From NCBI GenBank assembly GCA_003586115.2, contig QVOM02000074.1, positions 5,014,197 to 5,078,196 on the forward strand: a DNA stretch of 64,000 nt. The letters are read 5' to 3'. Both the position numbers and the translations under genes were made by a program. This document shows, piece after piece, positions 1 to 12,059 of this stretch. The number at the start of each line of letters is the position of its first letter. Within the stretch, counting starts at the first letter, position 1. The notes under the pieces are model-generated. The model did no database searches, was not told where the DNA came from, and worked only from the letters and a program-made list of their open reading frames with translations. The DNA is from Salvator merianae (lineage: Eukaryota; Chordata; Lepidosauria; Squamata; Teiidae).

Positions 1-880
1 AAACATGAAAAATATAAATATTTTGAAATAATCCGTCAGGAGGTAGGGGGAAGAATTTAACAGTAAATATTTCTTCAATATGGAGAGGATAGCAAGACAG
101 TTGGGCTAAGCCTGTGCAGTTGCAAAGCTTCATGAAGGTAGATATGTACCTAGGAGCAAGTCTACTGAACAACAAAACAAAAACAAAAAAGCAAAAGCTC
201 TAAGGAAATGCACATTAGTACAGAATATCCTTGTAAATATGGCTTGTCAGTGTTGCATCATGACTTGGCACACAAATCAGGACATTGGAAACTGGAACGG
301 AGGAAGGAAGGAAAACACTCACCTCACTGTTGGAGTCTTGGTATCTGTTTCAAGCGCTGTTTTCTGCCACAGTTTATTTCAACAGTCTTTGTAGGTTGGT
401 GAATGGCTGTTGCCACCCAATGGATATAAAGTGAATTGACTGTCATTTCATAAGATTGGTAATTTAATTGTGCATCATTTTCATGCCTACTTTCAGGCTT
501 TGTCTACTTGTGGTTTGCGTGGAAAATGCACAATCACATATTTAGTTCTGCCCTTACATGTCCGTGTGAATATCACAGCATCGCAGCACTTTTTTCAGCC
601 AACGTTTGTGCTCTTTTTTTAATTAATGCAAGAATTCCAATATCTGAAAGACAATTTATTTCCTTTAATTATTTTTTATTCTGTTCATTAACCATTTGGA
701 TGAAGTCCCAATGAGTATATTTAGATTTACCTTGCACACATAAAGAATTTTGCAATTGTATGTAATTCAGATGGCAGCCTGAGCACTGTTTCTGTTAGCT
801 GGGGTACCAGTGGTACTATTAATCACAATTTGGGGGGGACAGTATTTGTGATTGAAGCTATCAGACATTTAAAAAACAAA
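1..880. other. intergenic, no recognised feature
   Basis: This is AT-rich sequence with only short, low-complexity open frames. I see no splice-bounded coding exon, TIR pair or tRNA-like box in it. Confidence 0.6.
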
Positions 881-899
881 ACAAAAATAACTACAAAAT

Positions 900-1768
900 G
901 TCCTAATTTTGACAAATTCTAGCAGATGCCTCCAACTGGGTTGAAAGCAGCTGCACGAGAGCACCAACTGGATACCATGCAGTACATACATTGAATACGT
1001 CTGATGAGCTCCAAGCCTTCTGGGATAATCTTCTGTGGACTGATGGGGCAAAGGTGGAACATACTGGAAGATCGTGTCTTGTTACATCTGGTGTAAAACA
1101 TTCAACAATAAGAACCCCATACCAACAGTAAAACACAGTAGTGGTAGTGTGATGGTGTGGTGATGCTTTGCTATTTCAGAGCCAGGGCAACTTGCCATAA
1201 TTGACAGAAGCATGAATTCTGCTCTCTACCAGAAAATCCTGAAGGGATATATCTGGTCATCATTTTGTGATCTGAACGCCAAACTCAATTGGGTTATGCA
1301 ATAAGATGATAATTCAGTGCACAAGGGCAAATCCACCTCTGAATGACACACACAAGAGTTTTGGAGTGGCCAAGTCAAAGGTCTGACTTCAACCCCATTG
1401 AGATGCTCTGGGCCTTAAATGTGGACAATTTAAGTGATTCTGCAAAGAAGAGTAGGCCAAAAGTCCTACACATGGATGTGAAAGGCTGATCTCCAGTTAT
1501 TGGAGGTGTTTGGTTGCAGTTGTAGCTGCTAAAAGTGGCACCACCAGGTATTACGTTTGAGGCCAATTACTTTATCACATGGATGATATAGGTGTTGGAT
1601 AATGTTTTTCCCTCAATAAATGAATGATCACTTGAAAGCTGTATTTTGTGTTTATTCAGGTTCTCTTTGCCTCATATTCATTTTTGTCTGAAGATCTCAA
1701 ACAATTAAGTGTGACAAATACACAAATCTAGATGTCAGGAAGACAAATACTTTTTCACAGCACTGTTC
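900..1768 (+). mobile_element. degenerate Tc1/mariner-type DNA transposon
   Basis: Plus-strand translation, interrupted by stops and frameshifts, gives patches typical of Tc1-like transposases. One near 1,010-1,070 reads like 'FWDNLLWTDGAKVE', the family's WTDE/TKV block. Another near 1,385-1,430 reads like 'FNPIEMLWAL', the 'NPIENLW' block ahead of the third catalytic acid. The 3' flank ends in 'AATACTTTTTCACAGCACTG', like Tc1 3' termini. The element has no intact frame and is a dead relic. The left end was not resolved, so the start is approximate. Confidence 0.7.
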
Positions 1769-2710
1769 CCATTTTTCAAAAAAATTTAATTATGTTTGGG
1801 CTTTTTATGGCCAGGATCCTAAGATGAATGCTGCCTTGGCCTTTGCTATAATACAAGCACTATCCCTGGAGGGGATAGATCCTTACAGGTATCATGACTT
1901 GGACTCCAGAATTAATGCAGTATCACTAATGTAGTGTCACCCAATTTTAGTGGATGAGTTTCGATTATTGGAATCTAAGAGCATTTATAAAGACATTGCT
2001 TTAAGTTCTGCTGACCTCTTACATATTTGACCCTTGCCTGTCCTGATGAAGTAGAATCTAATAAAGTGGGGATGCTTGGATCCTGTTATGGAAACTGTTT
2101 TATACATGTTTCTGGCATTGTTCCCACATGTCTGCAGGATCTTCAGGAATATGAGTTTGGTTTAACGGTGTAGAAACACTCGGCTGATCTTAATACAAAG
2201 TTTCTGTATTCAAATGTAAAAGGTACACAGGAATTAACTTTATTACAATGCAAGTGGCAAAACTGCAACAGTGAAGCACTAGGGTAAGTTAGTTAAAATG
2301 GTAGGCAGGAACTTGACTTGCAACTACTGACAAGGAGTTATTTAGTGTAGTCTAATATGTATCAAGCCATTTGCTTCCCAGAATCTCCTACTTTGAAAGT
2401 GAAATACCAACTAAGACACAACTCTGCTGAGGCACAGACAGTCCTGGACATTATAGAATACTGTGCAATTAGCATATTATTGACATTCAGGCTGGAAGTA
2501 CAGAATTATGATCAGAAAACCTGAGATTTCTGTATCAGGCCATAACAAAGATCCAAAAAGATACTTTTAAAATACAAGCCTCCATTCTGGCATGGAAGGA
2601 AAAGATTGCAAAACAAGTTGTTTGTCTGTAGAGCAGAAGTTGAGGAAATCTGCATTTGCAAAGGATAGCCAGACAGGAAGTAATCTATTTATCTCGGCAA
2701 GTACAACTAT
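1769..2710. other. intergenic, no recognised feature
   Basis: I see only short open frames and no repeat that I can name. The right end abuts the TIR element that begins at 2,711. Confidence 0.5.
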
Positions 2711-3578
2711 GGTCGCGTTCCGACACGGCATATAATCAGTTTACAGGCCATCTTCAGTTCCTGCTGGCCCGACATGGTCTTGCCTTTCCATATTTTTTTC
2801 TGGACTAAATTGGTGAAATCCGGACTACTTTGCATTCGGATTTAATGAGTTCTCAAGCCGTTCCAGATCGCTAGCCCGTTTTACTTTGTGATGTGAGAAC
2901 GAGGAAGGAGACTATTTGGGAGGGATCGTACTTTTGGGAGGGCATACAGAGGGAGGGATGCCCATTTCCTGCTGTCCAATGACCAACTTTTTTGTCGCGT
3001 TATACTTGGGGGGGGGGCAGGGAGCACAGTACTTTCTCCTTTCTAGCTGTGCAGACACGCGTGCAGGGACAAGTTGGATGGGAAGTTTTCTCTTTCCCAC
3101 CCTCAGACTGAGGCTCCTAGAATTCTGTAGACGTTTCAGACTTGGCTAAAGTAGCAGAAGCAGTTTCCTTCCTTTCTAGCTGTTCAGACACACGCGCGCA
3201 TGCAGGGACAAGCCTGCAAAGTTTTGTTTTCCTTCTACAGATTTGTGCTACTTCAGAGCTGCACAGAACAATAGCAGCACCTCCCCTCTTGTTTCTAGGC
3301 ATGCAGACACCAAGAATAGAGAATGTGAAAGTGGAGGACTTTCACCTTCTCTGTGCTTGGAGTCTGCATATGTAGAAAAGAGGGGAGATGCTGCTATTGT
3401 TCTGTGGAGCTCTGAACTTGCGCAATTCTGTAAAAGGGAAAGAAAACTTGAGGTGGGGTTAGGCAGGCTGAAGAGCTGACAGGACAGCAAGAGCAAGGGG
3501 AAGCCTGCAAAAAGGCTTCCCACCTCGCGCTTATCTTGATCAGTCTTCTGCCCCAGCTCTCTGCAACATACCTCCCTG

Positions 3579-3628
<50 letters not shown>

Positions 3629-4228
3629 CACACACACACACAAACACACAGAACCCTGCATGTAAGCCGGGAGCCGAGGAAGAACTGGGTGGGGGGAGTT
3701 GAGAGGATCATTAATGAGTGAGAGAGCTGAGGGAGAACTTTTTTGTGGGGATGAGAGAAATTTTATTTTTATTATTTTTAAAGTGTGGAAAAGCAAAAAA
3801 GCAAAAAAACAAAACCCAAACAACCAGCCACACTCCCAAAGCAGTTTCTCTTCACACCTTGCTTTGATCCCTTGTTTAGGATCTAACAAGGAGATGAGGA
3901 AGCTTTTTTCTTTTAATTTAAAGAAGTGTTTGTAAAGGGCAGGAATCCCCGCAAAAAGGGCACAGCTTGACTTTCCCGCCCCTGTGAAATCAAGATTTGA
4001 ACGTTGGGACTGCAGCCAATCACTGACTGCCCAGGGAGAGGAATTTGGCGAGGGGTGGAGGCAGAAAAGGTACAGTTTCCCCATGCCAAGCACAGGAAAC
4101 ATCAGTGTGAGAATGAGCAAGAACGAATTGAGTCCATGTTAAAATGTAACTGTGGGAACGATCAGAAGACGAATTAAGTCCTTGTACTCTTCCGAAACGG
4201 ATTAAATTTACGATGTCGGACCACAGCC
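2711..4228. mobile_element. non-autonomous TIR DNA transposon, copy 1 (expanded)
   Basis: This is the most diverged of three related copies (others at 8,359-9,430 and 61,583-62,855). It starts GGTCGCGTTCCGACACGG and ends in the complement of GGCTGTGGTCCGACATCG, an imperfect inverted repeat. The block after the start (CATATAATCAGTTTACAG) and the block before the end (TTTGAACGTTGGGACTGCAG) recur in all copies. About 450 bp of extra sequence, including the CT/CA microsatellite at 3,581, has expanded the middle. No transposase frame is present. The flanks (TAT and TTT) do not form a clean duplication here. Confidence 0.6.
3581..3652. repeat. compound (CT)n/(CA)n microsatellite
   Basis: About 22 CT units are followed by a short ATCA junction and about 10 CA units. 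The apparent Ser-Leu and Arg-Glu open frames over it on both strands are repeat artefacts. Confidence 0.95.
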
Positions 4229-5837
4229 TTTGAATGAATTCTGTGAGGAAAACAAGGCACTAAAGAATAAGAGCTATTTGGCAATGCAGACCAACCTTTA
4301 TTTATAGTAAATATCAGTGAGATCTTTATCTGGAATGTTGGATAGGGTTAATGCGTTCAAATTGAACCTAGTCAAATTGCTTTCAAATTGTTCCCAGTCT
4401 GATTGGATCATTGTCTGCAGTGGAGCCAAGTCATCAACTCAGATGTGTAATCAAAATTCCCTCTCTCCTGAAGCCAGAACATCCTGAGTCACATATCTCC
4501 TTTGTTCCTTTTCCCGCTGTTCCTTAGGCCCTTCTTCACCATTTGCCTTTATGGAACCTCCAGCCCCCGCCCCCTGGGCTGGACTGCAGCGGCAGAATCT
4601 CTGCACCCAGATTTAGAGAACATAAAAATAAGACACCAGAACAGCTCTCGCTCTCTCTTTTCACAAGAAGTTATCCTGGTCCAGGATAATTTCTTCATCT
4701 TGTCTGCCTGAACATCACTCCCAAGTCTGTTTCACGTCAGTGAGGGGGAGAACCAACTGCTCCTGGTTAGGTATATTAGTGTAAGGTATTTTTAGGTCAG
4801 GTTCTTTCCTTCTTTGTTTCTGTGCCTTTCAAACTGCCCAAATTCATCTCAGATATTTTTCCTCTGCCAAGTTACCACTCCTTATTTGGTTTGCTTTGTG
4901 CCTATGCCATTAATTGGGATTCCCTTTTGCTTGTTTTTTAAAATCTTTTTGAAGAGCTCTACACAGTGCCCACCAGAAATTTTTCTCTTTGATGCTGTTC
5001 TCAAAATAAAAACTTTTCTTTATTGAAGAAATTGCCTTTTGGAGTCTATCTTGCCTGCTGCTTGTATTGTTTTAATAGAGTACTTGTCAATTTATTGTTA
5101 TTAAAGCCATAAAGCACTAAAGATCTCATTGGGGTTCATGGTTAGACTAGCTAATACACATGTCTAGACCATGGCTGGTAACATGAGAAAGAATAATCGT
5201 GACTATGGTAGAGACACAAAGTTTCTAGGAATGAAATTTGACTCTAACTCCAGCCAAAAATAAGGCAAACATTTCCACTGCTTCTTAGTTTTAATGCCAA
5301 GTGGTAGAGTGCTTGGCAATGGAATTAAGGCAGTAGGGAAAGAGAGACTCTGAAAGGCACGCTATGTGAGAATATTTCTGGCCAATCAAAATTTGGTTGC
5401 TAGGCATGGGCAGACAGAACTCAGCAAGAAGATAAAGCTACTTTCCAAGCACATTAGCATCTGGGGAGAGGTGGTGTCATGGGTCAGAGCCCCATGATTC
5501 AATAAACTTTCCTCCCTTGATTTTCTCAATTTGAATCCCATCAATTGTTCCCCATCAGTTATGCCCCTGAAATGAATTGGAGTGACCACACTAAGCCACA
5601 ATTTCATTTTCGCTAAAAGGAAGCATTTCTTTAACTAAGAAGAGTTTTTAAAGCTATATGAGTGGGAGAAAAGAACTTTAAATGCAAATTGGGAAGAAGG
5701 GTAGTGAAAAAGATAACTTTATGATAGCTTTTGACCCATGTGTATTTGACATTTTCATACAATAAATCAAATTTTATTGAATCTAACACATATCAAATCC
5801 AATTCTGTATTGTCTGTTTTCCACTCTCTTTCCAACC
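4229..5837. other. intergenic, no firm feature
   Basis: No gene is seen. A stretch near 5,000-5,050 has AATAAA followed by a T-rich tract and could be the polyadenylation region of an old LTR or retroposed element. I found no paired TG...CA termini or target duplication, so I do not call one. Confidence 0.4.
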
Positions 5838-6161
5838 CTATGTTAGCACTGAATGGGCTGCTAAGATTAACTGTTCTAATAATATTTTACCTTGTAAATC
5901 CAGATTTAAATCATCAAATACCAACAATATCCATCTTTCTTTTGTCCATGTTATATTCCTCTGAATTATTCCATTTATTACTGTGCCTATCTCTTTCCAA
6001 AATTGTTGTATTTTATCCCAAACCCACCAGAGGAGAATATATGTTCCATTCTCTTGAGCACAATGCCAACACTTTGTGCTTATTTCTTTGTTTATATAAG
6101 TCAACTGCCTTAAGGCAGTGAACTTAATATGCAATAGTCCAAGGAGCAGTAAATACTTCAT
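5838..6161 (-). mobile_element. L1-type LINE ORF2 C-terminal fragment
   Basis: A 107-codon minus-strand frame contains the L1 ORF2 C-terminal block: a 'CWHC' pair, then 'NGTYILLWWVWDKIQQFWKE'. L1 proteins typically have 'CWRC...GTLLHIWWECPKIQ.FWKEV' here. A downstream 'LDLQGKILLEQLILAAHSVL' matches the block before the ORF2 end. The copy is truncated at both sides. Confidence 0.75.
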
Positions 6162-6714
6162 GGATAGTGGAAGCAGTTCCAGCTTTCCAGGAAGAAGACA
6201 TCTTTGCTTCCTAAGCTAATTTCTTCAGATTAACTCCAGACATTAATAAATAGAACTTGCTAAATAGATTCATTTCAGTTTGAGCTTTAGCCCCAATTTG
6301 AGATCTGAAAATAGACATCCTGTGAAATTACCTTTGCTAAGAGAATGTGACTCTTTTTATTCTTAGAATTCTCAGTAGCATCACTACAATTGATCAAGAT
6401 CCTAGACAAATTTTTTGGCCTGAGTGCAGGGCAGTATCCCTACTCCTACTTGGATAGCCATTTCCAGAACATAGTTCTCGATCCCACCACTGCCCATGGC
6501 CGTGCTATTTCTGTTGAAGAAGCCTCATCTGTAAGATTATCAGCAAGACGAAGAACAAAGTTACTGGTGTGGATGACATTCCAGCCAAAATCTGAAAGCT
6601 ACTGGGTATACATAAAACTGAATGGGGTACGGTGCTGTTCAGAAAGATTGTAGAGGAAAATGAATCACCATCAATCTAGCAGATCAGTACAATGAGCCAG
6701 TTGGCCTTGTGTTT

Positions 6715-6935
6715 AGCATGAGACTCTTACCTGGAACTCTCCCAGTTTGAGTCTGCACGCCTGCAGGAAACCAGCCGGGTGATCTTGGGCTCATCACAGC
6801 TGTGATCTGAGTTCTCACAACCCCACCTACCTCACAAGGTGTCTGTTGTGGGGAGAACAGAAGGTTTGTCAGCTGCTATGAGTCCCCTCAGGATGAGAAA
6901 AGCGGGGTACAAAAAACCAACCCTTCTTCTTCTCT
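6715..6935 (+). mobile_element. SINE/L2-like retroposon remnant
   Basis: The pattern 'GTGATCTTGGGCTCATCACAG', then 'CCTACCTCACAAGGTGTC', then 'AAAGCGGGGTACAAA' follows the tRNA/CORE-like SINE consensus common in squamates (gtgaccttgggc.. / acctcacagggttg.. / aaggcggggtata). It is degenerate and I could not place its ends exactly. Confidence 0.5.
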
Positions 6936-6949
6936 TCTGATCTGACAAG

Positions 6950-7530
6950 GCAAGAGCGGTTGCTCCAATTATAGGCCAATCCACCTATTTTGTCACATGA
7001 TGAAAACTTTCAAACACATATTAGATGCATACCTCTGAGACATTATTGACATTTAATTTTACCAAACCAGTACAGCTTTATAAAGAACTATGGAATGATA
7101 GATACAAAACATGCCACTCTCCTCCTGATGGAAAAACAATGTGAAAAGGAAAAGACCATCTACATGGCATTTCTTGACCTAGAAAGGGTGTTTGGCCACA
7201 TGACCTCACGTAGCTATCCTATGGATTGCAAAACATCCTTGAGACCTAAATCCATCAGATGTATCTACTGTATGACAATGTTACCAGCTTGGTATAGTGA
7301 GGTGCTGGATGCTCAGATACCTTACCCATTCACATCAGTGTACACCAGGGATGTTCCCTCTTAACATTACTCTCAACATTCTGCTTGGAAAACTATTATA
7401 TGCTGATAAAGTCGTGATAGCCAATGAAACATTAAATGGTCTCAACAGCTAGCGGAGATTTGGAAGGCACACCTTGATGAGTTTGGGATGAGGCTTAACA
7501 TTAAGAAGACAGAGTACCTGTAGTGTGAGT
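6950..7530 (+). mobile_element. degenerate RTE-like LINE reverse transcriptase
   Basis: Broken plus-strand frames show reverse-transcriptase motifs in order. 'CSNYRPIHL' lies near 6,960. 'YMAFLDLERVFGHM' near 7,160-7,200 is the family 'FLDLEKAFD' motif. 'YADKVVIANET' near 7,400 is a decayed YADD box, and 'EFGMRLNIKKTEYL' near 7,480 is the block after it. Catalytic Asp residues are changed (YADK) and there are stops and frameshifts, so the copy is inactive. Confidence 0.7.
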
Positions 7531-7747
7531 TTTGATTGTTAATTTTTTTGTCCTTTTATGTTCCACAGACTAGCAGCTCTTCCTGCAAGTTTATTTAGGT
7601 TTTTGAAAACAAATAAATTATCCTCTGTAGCTGAAAACATTCTACCGACATAGTTCTTATTAGAGGTAGCTACTATATTTGGTGATTTATCTTTCTACAA
7701 TTCTCAGAAAAGTCAACCAAGAATTACAGACTTTTTAGTCTCATCAA

Positions 7748-7936
7748 CAGCTGCAGTCCATTGCTTTAAGGATGGGTGTCAGGAACCCACAGGAAGGGGG
7801 TGATCACTGTTCACAGGGCCTCCAGGCCTCCGTACTGTTGCAGCAGGCCTCCAATAGTACGCAGGCCCTGCAAACAGCAATCGCTCCCTTCCCGCAGGTT
7901 CTGAACACCCACCCTTAAAATGACAGGCCACTACTG
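7748..7936. mobile_element. palindromic hAT-like MITE, copy 1
   Basis: The element starts CAGCTGCAGTCCATTGCTTT and ends with the complement of CAGTAGTGGCCTGTCATTTT. Both arms continue through related GC-rich sequence to a centre near 7,845, so it is a near-complete hairpin. The flanks are CTCATCAA (7,740-7,747) and CTCTTCAA (7,937-7,944), a 7/8 match to an 8-bp duplication. CAG...CTG ends plus 8-bp duplications are hAT hallmarks. It is related to the copies at 44,702 and 55,898. Confidence 0.75.
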
Positions 7937-8289
7937 CTCTTCAAACTGAACTTCAATTAATGAATTCATTAAAGAAAATGTGTAATCAGCTGCTTTTGTA
8001 TAGACCACACAAACATACAGAGATGAATTAACATCACCATAAGTGAAAAGATACTGTAGTTTTTAAAATGGCAACAGTGAAGAAGCTCTCTTCCTGGCCC
8101 TGGTTTCCTATTACTTCACACAAGCCAAGGAGTTTAAGATCTAAAGAGTGAGTAGAATGCATTGGACAGGTACTAACCAGGCAGGAGAAACAGGCTTGGA
8201 TGTATCCAGGTTCTGAATCTGTAGAGCTGTATAGGTCAATACCAACACTATCTTCAGTTATTTCATCAGACAGAGAGGGAGACAAGCAG

Positions 8290-8330
8290 AGGATGGGATC
8301 TGGTAGTCTCAGCCACTTAATATTAGTAAA
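8290..8330. repeat. 41-bp exact direct repeat, copy 1
   Basis: This is identical to 10,288-10,328 (it begins AGGATGGGATCTGGTAGTCT and ends ACTTAATATTAGTAAA). It lies just left of a TIR element that begins at 8,359. Confidence 0.9.
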
Positions 8331-8358
8331 CAAATCTCTACACAAAATTCATCTCTAA

Positions 8359-9430
8359 GGCTGCGTTCCGACAGGGCATTTAATCAGTTTACAGCCTGTC
8401 TTCAGTTCCCGCTGTCCCGACAGGATCTTGCCGTTCCGTAATTTTTATGGATTAAATAGGCTAAATCTGGATTACTTTGTCTTCGGATTTAATGAACTCT
8501 CAAGCCGTTCCAGATCACTAGCGCGCTTTACTTTGTGCTGTGGGCACGGGGAAAGCGATTATTTGAGAGGGACCGTACTGTTTTGGGGGGCGTGCAGAGG
8601 GAGGGATCCCCATTTTGTGCCGTCCAATGACAGACTTTGTGGGTGGGCAGGAAGCACATTAGTTTCCTCTGCCTCCATTATCCCCCCTTCCCTCGCTGCC
8701 AGGGGAAAAGAAATCGTCCTCCTTCTTCGCTAAGCTGCGGTCCTGCCAGGAAGAAATTCAAGGCTTTCTCCACTTCCGTCTGCTCTTTAAAGGAAAAAAT
8801 AAACTGCGCCTGTTTGGAGTTTTGCCTGGTCAGCACACAGTTAAAAATAGTCGAGCCCCCCCACGTTCCCTCCCCACTTTTTCCCTTTGTTATGGACCTC
8901 TTCCACTACTTTTAAATAGCGCAGTTGCGCTAAAGTGAATCAGCAGGGGAGCTCTCATGTGCATTTCAAAAGCTTAGTTAAAGTGAAACAGCAGGATAGT
9001 AGAACTGCGCATTTCAAAAGCTTAGTTTTTTAAAGTTCATAGTTTTAAAGTGAACGTAGTTTTTAAGTTCTGCTTTGGTAGACAGAGGCAGCAGGGAGGA
9101 GCAAATGGCGAATGACTAGTAATGCTGCCAAGTTAATTCATGTTCTGAGGCAGCAGTGGGGACATGCAGAGAGTGGAGCTTGACTTTCCCGCCCCTGTGA
9201 CGTCAAGGTTTGAACGTTGGGACTGCAGCCAATCGCTGACTGCATAGGGAGGAGAATTTGATGAGGGGTGGAGGCAGAAAGGGTACTGCCAAGCACGGGA
9301 AATATCAGTGTGGGAACGAGCAAGTACGAATTGACTCCGTGTTAAAATGTAACTGTGGGAATGACCAGAAGACGAATTCACTGCGTGTACTCTTCTATAT
9401 GGATTACACTGACGATGTCCGACCGCGGCC
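8359..9430. mobile_element. non-autonomous TIR DNA transposon, copy 2
   Basis: This is the best-bounded copy at 1,072 bp. It starts GGCTGCGTTCCGACAGG and ends with the complement of GGCCGCGGTCGGACATCG. It is flanked on both sides by TAA (8,356-8,358 and 9,431-9,433). A 3-bp TAA duplication with GG...CC termini fits PIF/Harbinger-type elements. No transposase frame of useful length is present, and the frame at 8,428-8,733 is not recognisable. I infer the superfamily from the ends only. Confidence 0.7.
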
Positions 9431-10006
9431 TAACTGGCAATCAAAGACCATGTTTATTAGCTATTTCTGATATTCTAGAGAGACAACAGAAAAGTCTAAA
9501 CAAGTTAGCCTTGTCTTGACCTAAAAATATTCCATTAGTGAAAGCTTTTCTTGATGAATGTGAAGAGCTCCCCGTTCACTTAAGAGTACTGAGACAGGAT
9601 CCACGTAGTGCCTGCATGACACTGCTCCCTTGTTGCGCTTTTGTTGTGCAGGAAGAACGCCCATCTGCAATGCTGACACAAGCACTGCTCTTGTGCTTCA
9701 GCAGACAGTGGGTTGAAGAGTGCTCAGAGCTCCTGTTCCAGTGCTGTTGCTGCTCAGTGGGGGAAACCAGAGACCCACAGTTTAGCTCTTATCATCAGAG
9801 AAGCCCCTTAGCAGTAAAAACCACATGAAGTTGAATTTATGTCCATATAATTTTCCTAGCAACAATATGAGAATTGTTCACCATAGATGTCTTAGATACT
9901 TTCAAGTCGATCCTGCTTGCTTAGATTTTTTTTTTTTTTAACATCAATTGGACAGAACAAACCAGTGCCCTATTTTTTTGATACAGGTTTTTCTGGAAGT
10001 TTCTAA
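9431..10006. other. intergenic, no recognised feature
   Basis: A 96-codon frame (9,538-9,828) has no recognisable motif and no splice context. I do not treat it as a gene. Confidence 0.5.
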
Positions 10007-10216
10007 GACTGCGTTCACATGCAGCAAAAAAAGCACTTCTGAGGTGGCTTTGAGACTGGAGGTGGAATTCTTCATGCACCAGTCTGCCCTTCCCTCTTCT
10101 CATGTACATTCTAGATTAGAACAAGTGGATTAGAAGTGGCATGAGAACACAAGGGTCACATGCACTATCTCTGTGGCTCCTTTGAGATGCATGTTTTTCT
10201 ACATGTGAACACAGCC
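10007..10216. mobile_element. small TIR MITE, copy 1
   Basis: The ends are GACTGCGTTCACATGCAG and the complement of GGCTGTGTTCACATGTAG, giving about 15 of 18 paired positions. Flanks are TAA and TTA. It belongs to a family with copies at 18,401-18,622 and, less certainly, 30,420-30,638. There is no coding capacity. Confidence 0.7.
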
Positions 10217-12059
10217 TTAGGCTGCTTCTAGTCACATTAAAATGCTATGCAGCATTGCAGCAAAATGGCCAGGCAGTCCTAATACCCAGGATGGGATCTG
10301 GTAGTCTCAGCCACTTAATATTAGTAAAAATAGGGCTTTTCTGCACTCGCCTCTCTATGATCTGAACCAGTGGGTTTAGACCATCGAGGCAAGATTGTTC
10401 AGACTACAGAAAGACATAGTCTGGAACAGCACCATCTGCACAATAGACCAGTCCTAGTGCTCAAATGAGCTTCAGGACTGGGCTCTGAGAGCTCCAAAAG
10501 GCTAGGAACTTCTACCGCTAATACCAATCAAGGCTGCTCTGATCAGGATTATGCTCAACCCAGCACAGACAGACAGTACGAGCAATGGGTGGGGCTTTAC
10601 AGATTCGCACTCATGTGCATAGTGGTGAGGCCGAAAGACCATCCGTGGGGAACCCTATTCTGGATTGCAAGTAAGTGTAGAAAGGACCACAGTTTGGGAG
10701 ATACCACATCATTTTTTCTTCCTTTGGCGCAGAGGCATGTACTAAGGATGTCTGGCAAGACTCCTCCTAGTGTCCAGACACATATCACATCACTTCATTG
10801 CACTGGTTTCCAGTGTGCTATCTAGCAAACCCAACTAAGGCATTATTTCTGAGCTATGAGCCCCTAAAAGACTTGGGTCTCAAATATGTAAAGAAGAATC
10901 CTTCCATAAATATTTGCTGGCGAATTAAGATCTGCTGGAGTCAGACGCATGACCTTCAGAAGCTAGAGGGGCACAGACCCACAAGAGAGCCTTCTCTATA
11001 ATAGTGCTTGGCTATGGAATGGCTTCTCTTCTGATTTTCAAGTGTATTAAGCATCATTTTACATAATTAGGTGGTTAGTGAAGCTACAACCCTTTTACCT
11101 GTAGCTTCACTGTTGCCATTGGCCAAACAGGCAATTCTCCTCCTTGAGGTGATATACTGTTTTTAATTGCTTTGATTTCCTTTTAAATGTATTTTAATTG
11201 CTGTAGCCTGCCTTAGAGTGCAAGGTGAGATATAGATGTAAATATATTTTAAAGTTATTGATTAGTCGCAGCACCATAGCAAAACAACAAAAAAAATCAC
11301 ATTTATTGAACATTTCCAGAATTTCATAGAACAAGGAAACTGTACAAAGGCAAAAGCATGTTATATGAAATTGTAAAGAACAAATGTACTATCTGCAGAG
11401 ACAGGTAAAAACTTTCTAAGGAACTTTTGGAGTGATGCTATGTAAAAACCATTTGAGAAATAAGATACCAGATTTTTGTTTGTGCATGTCATGGTTCCAA
11501 TGTTTACCCAAATTACTGAAACAACTAGATATTCTGGGGTGTTTTAGGACTTACTCTGGGGTTACTCCATGATGGGCTAGTAGTGAAGCACACGTTCTTA
11601 TATTAATAAGAGATGCTGAGGGGTCCTTCTTGTCATCCCATGAGCAACTGTGGTTTGCCATGCGGGGATTTCTACTGAATGACTCCTTGGTGGTCACTTC
11701 CACTGCGAACAACTCTTCTGGTGAGATTTTGTCACTCAAACTAATCCATTCTTCCAGGCTTATATTGGTGGGGCAGAGCACATCCTGCATACGTATGTAA
11801 TTTTTTTTTTAAAAAAAATTGATTTGCAAATCGCTTTTGGGTTACTTTGTGGCACACAGTAGTAAATAATAGCGCAATGAACAAAATAAAAATATCTCGT
11901 ACAACTCGGTTGACCAAAAATAAAAGGACTTGAATTCAGTTCATGGAATAATTTTGTGCCAGATATTCCAAACATATTTCGGGGCGCGGGGGAGGCTTGA
12001 GTTAATTGTTCAGACCGTCAAGTGGCTTACTTGGGAACTGAAAAACACAAATAGAAACT
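10217..12059. other. intergenic sequence upstream of ZC3HAV1
   Basis: It contains the second copy of the 41-bp exact repeat (10,288-10,328). A fragment beginning 'GGGCTTTTCTGCACTCGCC' near 10,334 resembles the TIRs of the GGCCT-ended family. No coding exon is recognised. Confidence 0.5.
10288..10328. repeat. 41-bp exact direct repeat, copy 2
   Basis: Identical to 8,290-8,330, with unrelated flanking sequence. Confidence 0.9.

Noticed and set aside
3394..4120. Minus-strand frames of 105 and 164 codons
   Set aside because: They run through a CT/CA microsatellite and a TIR transposon and encode low-complexity Arg-Glu and Cys-Val repeats.
4262..5056. Possible LTR with AATAAA near 5,007
   Set aside because: Same reason: no paired ends or duplication found.
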